From Frankiales bacterium (GTDB taxonomy: Bacteria > Actinomycetota > Actinomycetes > Mycobacteriales > SCTD01): DNA of 8,789 bases. The position numbers and the translations under genes were made by a program. Location: positions 1 to 8,789 of the forward strand of contig JAODNQ010000062.1 in assembly GCA_025464695.1 (NCBI GenBank). The letters run 5' to 3'. This document shows positions 1 to 6,043 of the stretch, in pieces (position 1 is the stretch's first letter; every line of letters starts with the position of its first letter). Under the pieces are notes generated by a model. That model did no database searches, was not told the DNA's origin, and was given only the letters and a program-made list of their open reading frames with translations.

Positions 1-492
1 GCCGGCGTCAGCGTGGGCTCGCTCTACCAGTTCTTCCCCGACCTCGCCGCCGTCCTGCAGGCCCTCGCCCGGCGCTCGTTCGACCGGTACCGCAGCGGGC
101 TGTCGGCCCGCCTGGCGGCGTCCCCGCCGGAGCGCTGGCAGGACCTCGTGGAGCAGGTCGTCGACACCTACGTGGCGTTCGCCCGCGACGAGCCGGGCTT
201 CCGGCTGCTGAACCTGGGCGGTCCGCTCGGGGTCCGCTCCGGGCAGGCCTACGACAACGGCCTCGTCGCCGGGGCGCTCGGCGAGGTGCTCGTGGAGGTC
301 CTGCCCGAGGTCAGCAGGTCCGAGGCCCTGGACCGCGGGCTCCGGGTCGCGGTCGAGAGCGGGGAGGCCGTCCTCGCGCTGGCGTTCCGGCGCGACCCCG
401 CGGGCGATCCCGCCCTGGTCGCGGAGCTCAAGCGCTTCCTCGTCGCCGGGCTCGCCGACCTCCTGCCGGCCGCGGAGCGCCTCCCCGGCTGA
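1..492 (+). CDS. TetR-family transcriptional regulator, C-terminal part (5' end outside the window)
   Basis: The reading frame is open from the first base and ends in TGA at 490-492, giving 163 visible residues. The fragment opens with AGVSVGSLYQFFPD, the end of a TetR-type helix-turn-helix (recognition helix followed by the usual Y-x-F-F/P-x turn), so probably only about 30-45 N-terminal residues are missing. The rest is an all-helical ligand-binding/dimerisation domain, with a W-x-D-L-V-x-x-V-V-D-x-Y segment around residues 47-58 and an R-D-x-P-G-F-R-L-L-N stretch typical of one TetR C-terminal class. Members repress nearby genes until a small ligand binds; the ligand here is unknown. The GTG at 13 lies inside the HTH and is not the true start. 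The helicase gene follows after 27 bases on the same strand, so partial co-transcription is possible, but its true target may lie upstream of the window. The family call is firm; the role is not known. Confidence 0.9.
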   Translation, partial: AGVSVGSLYQFFPDLAAVLQALARRSFDRYRSGLSARLAASPPERWQDLVEQVVDTYVAFARDEPGFRLLNLGGPLGVRSGQAYDNGLVAGALGEVLVEVLPEVSRSEALDRGLRVAVESGEAVLALAFRRDPAGDPALVAELKRFLVAGLADLLPAAERLPG

Positions 493-507
493 GCGGTCGC
501 GCTGCGG

Positions 508-513
508 CAGACT
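508..513 (+). promoter_or_regulatory. Putative -10 element (CAGACT) of a leaderless helicase transcript
   Basis: CAGACT lies in the 27-base gap between the TetR stop and the helicase GTG, with 6 bases between its last T and the G of the start codon. It keeps the A2 and T6 of the actinobacterial -10 consensus TANNNT. No Shine-Dalgarno sequence precedes the GTG, and the same element with the same spacing occurs before two other SD-less starts in the window. I see no convincing -35 hexamer. This is inferred from pattern and position only. Confidence 0.4.
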
Positions 514-519
514 CTCCGG

Positions 520-2748
520 GTGGGCACGGAGGAGAGGGTCGGGCGGCTGCTGCGCGCCGGCCTGCAGGCGGTGCCCGGCGCGGAGCCCCGCCCCGGTCAG
601 CACGCCATGGCGGCGGCCGTCGACACCGCGCTCCGCACCGGCGAGCACCTCCTGGTCCAGGCCGCGACCGGCACGGGGAAGTCCGTCGGCTACCTCGTCC
701 CGGCCCTCGCCTCCGGCAAGCGGGTGGTCATCGCCACGGCCACCAAGGCGCTGCAGGCGCAGCTCGTCGACAAGGACCTGCCCCGGCTGGTGGCCGCCCT
801 GGCCTCGGCGCTCGGGCGCACGCCCACCTACGCCCTGGCGAAGGGCCGGGGCAACTACGTCTGCCTGCAGCAGGTCCACGGGGGGCCCGGCGCGGTCGAG
901 GACGCGCAGGAGGGGCTGTTCGAGACCAGCCACAGCGCGCTCGCCGGCACCGTCCTGCGGCTGCGCGAGTGGGCCGCCTCCACCGACACCGGCGACCGCG
1001 ACGACGTCCCCTTCCCGGTCGGCGACCTCGCCTGGCGGCAGGTGTCGGTCTCGGCCCGCGACTGCCTGGGCGGCCGCTGCCCCGACCGCGCCGACTGCTT
1101 CAGCGAGCGGGCCCGCGAGACCGCGAAGGAGGCCGACGTCGTGGTGGCGAACCACGCGCTGCTGGCCCTCGACGCGTTCACCTCTGCGTCGGTGCTGCCG
1201 GAGCACGCGGCTGTCGTGCTCGACGAGGCCCACGAGTTCGTGTCCTCGGCCACCGACGCGCTGACGCACGAGCTGTCCGACGCCGAGCTGCGGCGGGCCC
1301 TCAAGGCCGCCGAGGGCCTGCTCAGCGCTGGCGTCCTGGCCCGGGTCGAGGACGCGCAGGGCGGCGTCGAGGGGCTGCTCGCGACCACGCCGGTCGGGCT
1401 GCTCGAGGGCGGGCTCCCGGCGTACGCGCTGGAGGTGCTGGCCGGCGTCGAGGGGGCGTTCGGCGCGGCGGCGCAGGAGGCGGGCCGGGCTGCGGAGGGG
1501 GAGGACGAGCTGGAGAAGGCCCGGCGCGACCGCGCGAAGCTGTCGCTCGCCGGCGTCGCCGAGACGGCGGCCGAGCTGCGCCTGCCCTCCGTGCCGTCTG
1601 CGGTCTACGCCGTGCCGGCCGGGTCCTCCGCGGCGCTGCGGGTCTCGCCGCTGTCGGTGGGCGGGGCGCTCAACGTCCGGCTGTTCGGCGAGCGGACCGT
1701 CGTGGCGACGTCGGCGACCCTGACGGTGGGCGGCTCGTTCCGGCACGCGTCCCGGCAGATGGGCCTGCCCTGGCTTGGGGGCCGGGCTGTCGGCACCGGC
1801 GAGGAGCACGACCCCCGCGACGTCGCGGCCCAGGACGAGGTGCTCGACGGCGACGACGACCGCGCTCCCGTCCGCTGGCGGCACCTCGACGTCGGGAGCC
1901 CGTTCGACCACGCGCGGCAGGCACAGCTGTGGGTCGCGGACCGGCTGCCCGACCCGGGGCGCATGCCGCAGTCGTGGGCCCGCGAGGTCGACGAGACGCT
2001 GGTCGAGCTGGTGCAGGCGGCCGGGGGGCGGACCCTCGGGCTGTTCTCGAGCACCGCTGCCGCTGCTCGGGCCGCGGCCTCCGTGCGTGCCGCCACCGAC
2101 CTGCCGGTGCTGCTGCAGGGCGAGGACTCCGCGGGAGCGCTGACCCACCAGTTCGCGTCCGACGCCCGGACCTGCCTGTTCGGCACCCGGTCGTTCTGGC
2201 AGGGCGTCGACGTGCCCGGGCCGGCCTGCCAGCTCGTCGTGATCGACCGGATCCCGTTCGCGCACGTCGACGACCCGCTGGTCCGCGCCCGGCTCGCCGA
2301 CGCGGGCGCGCACGGCTTCTCGGACGTCACGCTCCCGCCCGCCGCGGTGCTGCTCGCGCAGGGCGCCGGCCGGCTGCTGCGCGGCCCGCACGACCGCGGC
2401 GTCGTCGCCGTCCTCGACCCCCGGCTGTCCACCGCCCGGTACGCGGGGCTGCTGCTCGCCACGCTGCCGCCGTTCTACCGGGCGCGCGACAAGGAGCGGG
2501 TGCTCGCGTCGCTCCGCGCGATCGACGCCGCCGCCACTGCCGTCGTGCCGCCGCAGGCCCGGTCCGCGCGCTCGGCGGGGGTGCCGGTCGTGCCGCAGGG
2601 ACGGAGCTGGTCGGTCGACGAGGACGGGCTGCTCAAGGCCGCGGTCGAGGCCGGGCGCACCCTCGCGGTGCTCGCCGAGCGGCACGAGGTCAGCGAGGAC
2701 GAGCTGCGCGAGCGGGTGCGCTGGCTGGGGCTGGCCGTCCCGGTCTGA
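520..2748 (+). CDS. dinG: ATP-dependent DNA helicase, DinG/YoaA (XPD/Rad3-like) iron-sulfur type, with an extra C-terminal tail
   Basis: A 742-residue superfamily 2 helicase. Visible motifs in order: a Q-motif-like RPGQHAM (24-30); Walker A ATGTGKS (49-55); motif Ia TATKALQAQL; four cysteines C115, C182, C187 and C193 in the spacing that holds a 4Fe-4S cluster in DinG/XPD proteins; VVANHALL; the DEAH box D235-H238; SATL before the second domain; SPFDHARQ; SFWQGVDVPG (558-567); and motif VI QGAGRLLR (614-621). Characterised relatives are ATP-driven 5'-3' DNA helicases that resolve R-loops, G4 or stalled-fork structures; that role is inferred here. The GTG at 520 is chosen because the ATG at 607 would cut the Q-motif. 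Residues about 697-742, starting WSVDEDGLL, form an HTH-like tail beyond the usual end of the helicase core (E. coli YoaA is about 636 residues). It converges on usp with 4 bases between stops. DinG and YoaA cannot be told apart with certainty. Confidence 0.93.
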   Translation: MGTEERVGRLLRAGLQAVPGAEPRPGQHAMAAAVDTALRTGEHLLVQAATGTGKSVGYLVPALASGKRVVIATATKALQAQLVDKDLPRLVAALASALGRTPTYALAKGRGNYVCLQQVHGGPGAVEDAQEGLFETSHSALAGTVLRLREWAASTDTGDRDDVPFPVGDLAWRQVSVSARDCLGGRCPDRADCFSERARETAKEADVVVANHALLALDAFTSASVLPEHAAVVLDEAHEFVSSATDALTHELSDAELRRALKAAEGLLSAGVLARVEDAQGGVEGLLATTPVGLLEGGLPAYALEVLAGVEGAFGAAAQEAGRAAEGEDELEKARRDRAKLSLAGVAETAAELRLPSVPSAVYAVPAGSSAALRVSPLSVGGALNVRLFGERTVVATSATLTVGGSFRHASRQMGLPWLGGRAVGTGEEHDPRDVAAQDEVLDGDDDRAPVRWRHLDVGSPFDHARQAQLWVADRLPDPGRMPQSWAREVDETLVELVQAAGGRTLGLFSSTAAAARAAASVRAATDLPVLLQGEDSAGALTHQFASDARTCLFGTRSFWQGVDVPGPACQLVVIDRIPFAHVDDPLVRARLADAGAHGFSDVTLPPAAVLLAQGAGRLLRGPHDRGVVAVLDPRLSTARYAGLLLATLPPFYRARDKERVLASLRAIDAAATAVVPPQARSARSAGVPVVPQGRSWSVDEDGLLKAAVEAGRTLAVLAERHEVSEDELRERVRWLGLAVPV

Positions 2749-2752
2749 CGGG

Positions 2753-3235
2753 TCAGGAGCGCGGCGGGACCACGAGCACCGGCCGGTGCTCGCCGTGCAC
2801 CAGCCGGCTGGACACCGACCCGTGGACCGCCCGGCGCAGGGCGCTGGTCCAGCCGCAGCCGTGGGTGCCGATGACCACGAGGTCGGCGTCGACCCGCTCG
2901 GCCAGCTCCTGCAGCCCCAGCGCGGGGTCGCCCGTCGTGACGGCCAGCTCCCAGGGCACGTCGGACGCGTCCAGGACCGCGGAGGCACGGAGGAGCAGGT
3001 CGAGCTCGGCGTCCTCGCGCAGGCCCTGGACGCACTCGCCGGGCACCAGCGCTCCGCTGAGCGGGTGCACGTGGCCGACGACCAGCCGCATCCCCCAGCG
3101 CTGCGCCAGGCCGGTGGCGACCTCCAGGGCGCGGTCGCCGCCGTCCTGCCCGTCGACGCCGACCAGGAGCACGCCGGACCGGCGGTCCGGACGCGCGTGC
3201 GGCCGGGGGGCGGGGGACAGCAGGTCGTCGGTCAC
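2753..3235 (-). CDS. Universal stress protein (UspA family), single domain
   Basis: This 160-residue protein has one UspA fold after a basic/proline-rich N-terminal leader of about 20 residues. Conserved parts seen are GVLLVGVDG (21-29, with the nucleotide-contacting Asp28), TGDPALGLQELAERVDADLVVIGTHG (101-126), and GSVSSRLVH followed by HRPVLVV near the end. Family members are cytoplasmic dimers, many ATP-binding, induced by stress or growth arrest. The ATP-loop glycines are present, but 12 residues separate G126 from G139-S140, where the classical motif is G-x2-G-x9-G-S/T; nucleotide binding is therefore uncertain. The start is GTG with no clear Shine-Dalgarno sequence, and it begins only 6 bases after the stop of the efflux pump, so it is probably translated by coupling on the pump mRNA. 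That would place it under the same MarR control. The family call is firm; the exact role is unknown. Confidence 0.92.
   Translation of the reverse strand: MTDDLLSPAPRPHARPDRRSGVLLVGVDGQDGGDRALEVATGLAQRWGMRLVVGHVHPLSGALVPGECVQGLREDAELDLLLRASAVLDASDVPWELAVTTGDPALGLQELAERVDADLVVIGTHGCGWTSALRRAVHGSVSSRLVHGEHRPVLVVPPRS
2773..2792. terminator. Perfect 20-base palindrome at the helicase/usp convergence, possible two-way terminator
   Basis: CGAGCACCGGCCGGTGCTCG reads identically on both strands. As RNA it can fold into an 8-bp GC-rich stem with a 4-base loop. It starts 24 bases past the helicase stop, inside the last codons of usp, where it encodes part of GEHRPVLVV. There is no T-tract on either side, so it would be the U-less hairpin type often proposed in actinobacteria. 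Because HRPVLVV is a conserved Usp ending, protein coding alone could explain part of the symmetry. Confidence 0.35.
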
Positions 3236-3241
3236 GGCCGG

Positions 3242-4876
3242 CTACCGGGCGTTCGACAGGGCGGCGAGAGCGACGTCGTCCCGCTCGTCGGAGGTGGTGG
3301 CGGCCTCGAGCGTCCCCGGGGCCGGGGCGTCGCTGCGCAGCGGCACCTCCTTGATGCAGCTGACGGCGAGGACCGCCAGGACCATCAGCGGGGTGGCCGC
3401 CAGGAAGATGTCGGCGACGCCGTGGCCGTAGGCCTGCTCCACGATCTCCGCCACCGGGCCGGGCAGCGTGGTGACGTCGGGGATCGACCGGCCGCTCGCG
3501 CCGAGGGCGCCGGGGTCGACCCCGAGGTCGCGCAGGCCGCTGAGCACCGAGCCCGACACCCGGTCGCCGAGGACAGCCCCGAGGACGGAGACGCCGATGG
3601 CGCCGCCGAGGCTGCGGAAGAAGGCGACGGTGGCGGTCGCGGCACCCAGGTCGGCGCGGGGGACCGTGTTCTGCACGCACAGGACCAGGTTCTGCATGGT
3701 CGCCCCGAGGCCGATGCCGACGAGCGCCATGTACAGGGCGATGAGCACGAAGCTGGTGTGGGCGTCGATCGTGCTCAGCAGGCCGAAGCCGACCGTCGCG
3801 ATGGCGCTGCCGCCGACCAGGTACTTCTTCCAGCGGCCGGTCCGGGTGATGAGCCGCCCGACGACGAGGCTCGAGGTCGCGAGGCCCAGGATCATCGGCA
3901 GCGTGCGCAGCCCGGACGCGGTCGGGCTCTCGCCGCGGGCGATCTGGAAGTACTGGGCCAGGAAGATGGTGGCGCCGAACATCGCCACGCCGACCAGCAG
4001 CCCGGCGAACGTGGACAGCGAGACCGTGCGCAGGCGGAAGAGCCGCAGCGGGATCACGGGCTCGGCGACCTTGAGCTCGACGACGGCCGCGAGGGCCAGC
4101 AGCACCACGCCGCCGGCGACGTAGAGGGCGGTGGTGCCCGACAGCCAGGCGAACGACTGGCCCGCGAGCGAGACCCACACCAGCAGGGCGCTGACGCCGC
4201 CGGTGATGAGCGCCGCGCCGAGGTAGTCGACCTTCGCCTCGCGCTTGAGCGTGACGAGGTGCAGCGTGCGCTGCAGCACGACCAGCGCGGCGACGGCGAA
4301 CGGGACGCCGACGTAGAAGCAGGCGCGCCAGCCGAGCGAGGAGTCGACGAGGACACCGCCGACGAGCGGTCCGGCGATGGTGGCGACCGCGAAGGTGGCG
4401 CCGAGGTAGCCGCTGTAGCGGCCGCGCTCGCGCGGGGACACCATCGACGCGAGGATCACCTGGGTCATGGCGAGGATGCCGCCGGCGCCGATGCCCTGCA
4501 CGGCGCGGCAGGCGATGAGCATCGAGACCGAGTGGGAGAGCCCGGCGGCCATCGAGCTGACCGCGAACACGACGATCGCGGCCTGCATCAGCGTCTTCTT
4601 GCTGACGAGGTCGGACAGCTTGCCCCAGACGGGGGTGGAGGCCGTGGTGGTCAGCAGGGTGGCGGTGACGACCCAGGTGTAGGCCGACGTGCCGCCGTGC
4701 AGGTCGTGCAGGATCCGCGGCAGCGCGTTGCTGACGATCGTCGAGTTGAGCATGGCCACGAACATCGACAGCATGAGGCCGGACATGGCGCGCATGACCT
4801 CGGAGTGGGTCATGACCTGACCAGGAGGGGCCGCGGTCCGCGCGGCCGAGGTGGTCCTGCTGACGTCGTCGATCAT
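3242..4876 (-). CDS. MFS multidrug efflux transporter, DHA2 (EmrB/QacA-like) family
   Basis: A 544-residue inner-membrane drug/proton antiporter with hydrophobic segments throughout, fitting the 14-helix DHA2 layout. Motifs seen are a D1-like LNSTIVSNALPRI (43-55); motif A GKLSDLVSKK (85-94) in the first cytoplasmic loop; motif B RAVQGIGAG (124-132); and motif C GPLVGGVLVDSSLGWR (169-184). A hydrophilic loop near 445-475 and an acidic 35-residue tail follow. The start is the ATG at 4876, with AGGA (4884-4887) 7 bases upstream. A longer TTG reading frame from 4933 would run through the operator and add a hydrophilic leader, so it is rejected. The gene lies downstream of a MarR gene on the same strand and ends 6 bases before usp, which suggests a MarR-controlled efflux operon. 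Position 44 is Asn where many QacA/EmrB proteins have Asp. The substrate cannot be predicted. Confidence 0.94.
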   Translation of the reverse strand: MIDDVSRTTSAARTAAPPGQVMTHSEVMRAMSGLMLSMFVAMLNSTIVSNALPRILHDLHGGTSAYTWVVTATLLTTTASTPVWGKLSDLVSKKTLMQAAIVVFAVSSMAAGLSHSVSMLIACRAVQGIGAGGILAMTQVILASMVSPRERGRYSGYLGATFAVATIAGPLVGGVLVDSSLGWRACFYVGVPFAVAALVVLQRTLHLVTLKREAKVDYLGAALITGGVSALLVWVSLAGQSFAWLSGTTALYVAGGVVLLALAAVVELKVAEPVIPLRLFRLRTVSLSTFAGLLVGVAMFGATIFLAQYFQIARGESPTASGLRTLPMILGLATSSLVVGRLITRTGRWKKYLVGGSAIATVGFGLLSTIDAHTSFVLIALYMALVGIGLGATMQNLVLCVQNTVPRADLGAATATVAFFRSLGGAIGVSVLGAVLGDRVSGSVLSGLRDLGVDPGALGASGRSIPDVTTLPGPVAEIVEQAYGHGVADIFLAATPLMVLAVLAVSCIKEVPLRSDAPAPGTLEAATTSDERDDVALAALSNAR

Positions 4877-4883
4877 GCTGCTG

Positions 4884-4887
4884 TCCT
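4884..4887 (-). promoter_or_regulatory. Shine-Dalgarno site fixing the efflux pump start
   Basis: On the minus strand AGGA (inside GACAGGACAGC) stands 7 bases before the ATG at 4876. No comparable site precedes the upstream TTG at 4933. This site, with the operator lying farther upstream, decides the start. It also marks the pump as a leadered mRNA, unlike the SD-less genes elsewhere in the window. Confidence 0.6.
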
Positions 4888-4911
4888 GTCGGTCGTCGTG
4901 CTCGTGCACGG

Positions 4912-4934
4912 GACAACAAGTTGTCAGCGACAAC
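4912..4934. promoter_or_regulatory. Three-half-site operator, probably for the adjacent MarR regulator
   Basis: Three perfect hexamer half-sites alternate in orientation: GACAAC (4912-4917), GTTGTC (4920-4925) and GACAAC (4929-4934). The left pair is an inverted repeat with a 2-base spacer. The right pair is an inverted repeat with a 3-base spacer, extended by one more pair to 4919-4935. The site sits between the MarR stop (4956) and the pump ATG (4876), 35 bases upstream of that start, and is strikingly A/T-rich for this DNA. MarR proteins usually bind such palindromes next to their target genes. I could not identify a good -10 hexamer in this gap. Assignment to this MarR protein is inferred from position. 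Confidence 0.65.
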
Positions 4935-4955
4935 TGTTCCCGGCGCGCGGCGACC

Positions 4956-5417
4956 TCACTCCGGCCCGAACGTCGCGTTCAGCCGCCCCAGCAGCTCCGC
5001 GAGCCGGGAGACGTCGTCCGGTGACCAGTCCGCCAGCCGGCCCCGGAACCGGCTGCGCCGCAGCCCGTTCGCCGCCTCGAAGCGCTCGCGCCCGGCCGCG
5101 GTGGCCACCAGCACCCGGGCCCGCCCGTCGACCGGGTCCGGCCGCCGCTCCACCAGCCCCAGCCGCTCCAGCCGGGCGACCTGCCGGCTGATCGCCCCCT
5201 TGTCCACGCCGAACTGCTCCGCGACGTCCTGGGCGCGCAGCCCCTGCCCGTCCGGGCCCTGCGCCCGCACGATGCTCGACAGCAGCGCGTACGCCGACCC
5301 GTCGAGCTCGGGGTGGACGGTCCGCGACAGCTCCGCCGTGCTGGCGCGGGCCCGACGGAGCAGCAGGGAGAACTCGCGCTCGAGCGCGGCGAGGTCGTCC
5401 TCGCCGACGTCGGTCAC
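4956..5417 (-). CDS. MarR-family winged-helix transcriptional regulator
   Basis: A 153-residue protein of normal MarR length. An N-terminal helix (about 8-32) for dimerisation is followed by the winged HTH: LRAQDVAEQFGVDKGAISRQVARLERLGLVERR (60-92) contains the helix-turn-helix and recognition helix, and DPVDGRARVLVATAAG (94-109) is the wing, with the family D-x-R signature at D98/R100. C-terminal helices complete the dimer interface. Family members repress efflux or stress genes and release DNA on binding phenolic or oxidising ligands. Its GTG overlaps the TGA of the YceH-like gene (GTGA), and GAGGA lies 6 bases upstream of the GTG, inside the end of that gene, so translation is probably coupled. 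Downstream, 79 bases with a palindromic operator separate it from the pump, its likely target. The ligand is unknown. Repression is the likelier mode, but activation cannot be excluded. Confidence 0.93.
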   Translation of the reverse strand: MTDVGEDDLAALEREFSLLLRRARASTAELSRTVHPELDGSAYALLSSIVRAQGPDGQGLRAQDVAEQFGVDKGAISRQVARLERLGLVERRPDPVDGRARVLVATAAGRERFEAANGLRRSRFRGRLADWSPDDVSRLAELLGRLNATFGPE

Positions 5418-6043
5418 GCCCCGTCCTCGCGCGCCGCCAGTCGCCCGACCTCGGCGCGCAGTGCGGCCACCTCCTCGCGCAGGAGCCGGACCTGGTCGGC
5501 CAGCGACGGCTCCCCGGCGGCCTCGACGACGGGAGCGGGAGCAGCGACCGCTCCGCCCTCGACCAGGACCTGCGCGTACCGGCCCTCCTTGCGCCCCGGC
5601 TGCCGCTCCAGCCGGACGGCGAGCGGCTCGGGGCGCTCGGTCAGCCCGCGCAGCGCCTCCTCGACCTCCTCGACGGACCCGAACGCGTGCCAGCGCTCGC
5701 CCCGGGCGCGCAGCTCGGCCGCCGTCTGCGGCCCGCGCAGCAGGAGCAGCCCGAGCAGGGCGACCTGCTCGGGCCCGAGGTCCAGGGCGGTCCCGAGCTC
5801 GTGGCGGTGCTTGTCGCTGCGCTCGCCCGTGCGGTGCACCGTCCGCAGCAGCCCCTGCTCACGCAGGCTGCGGACGGCGGGACGCAGGACGGCCGTGTCG
5901 TAGGAGACGACCGGGTCGCGCGAAGTCGTCTGGTTGCAGGCGGCGAGCAGCGCGCTGTCGGTCAGCGGATAGCCCTGGGGCGTCGTCAGCTCCTTCTCGA
6001 CCAGCGCGCCGAGGACCCGTCCCTCCTCCGGCGTCAGCCTCAC
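5414..6043 (-). CDS. yceH: YceH/DUF480 (UPF0502) family protein
   Basis: A 209-residue protein that matches what I recall of E. coli YceH along most of its length: LTPEEGRVLGALVEKELTTP (3-22), ACNQTTSRDPVVSYD (35-49), LLRTVH, PEQVALLGLLLLRGPQTAAELRAR (91-114), and LERQPGRKEGRYAQVL (145-160). The family fold is two winged-helix domains in tandem, without a clear DNA-binding role or known biochemical function. After a loose Ala/Pro/Val linker (165-178) comes a heptad-like helix (about 181-204, SLADQVRLLREEVAALRAEV), a probable coiled coil for oligomerisation. The GTG start at 6043 overlaps the amidohydrolase stop (GTGA), and its own stop overlaps the MarR GTG the same way; a weak GGTGG precedes the start. 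Tight coupling to a MarR gene suggests linked expression, not necessarily shared function. Confidence 0.92.
   Translation of the reverse strand: MRLTPEEGRVLGALVEKELTTPQGYPLTDSALLAACNQTTSRDPVVSYDTAVLRPAVRSLREQGLLRTVHRTGERSDKHRHELGTALDLGPEQVALLGLLLLRGPQTAAELRARGERWHAFGSVEEVEEALRGLTERPEPLAVRLERQPGRKEGRYAQVLVEGGAVAAPAPVVEAAGEPSLADQVRLLREEVAALRAEVGRLAAREDGA

Noticed and set aside
4877..4933. Upstream TTG extension of the efflux pump (19 more residues)
   Set aside because: The extension is hydrophilic, has no Shine-Dalgarno sequence and runs straight through the three-half-site operator. The ATG at 4876 has AGGA at good spacing.
2475..5191. Very long open frames of about 800 codons on both strands over the pump and usp
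   Set aside because: They are shadow frames typical of high-GC DNA, rich in Arg, Gly, Ala and Pro with no recognisable motif, while the pump and Usp frames carry full family signatures.
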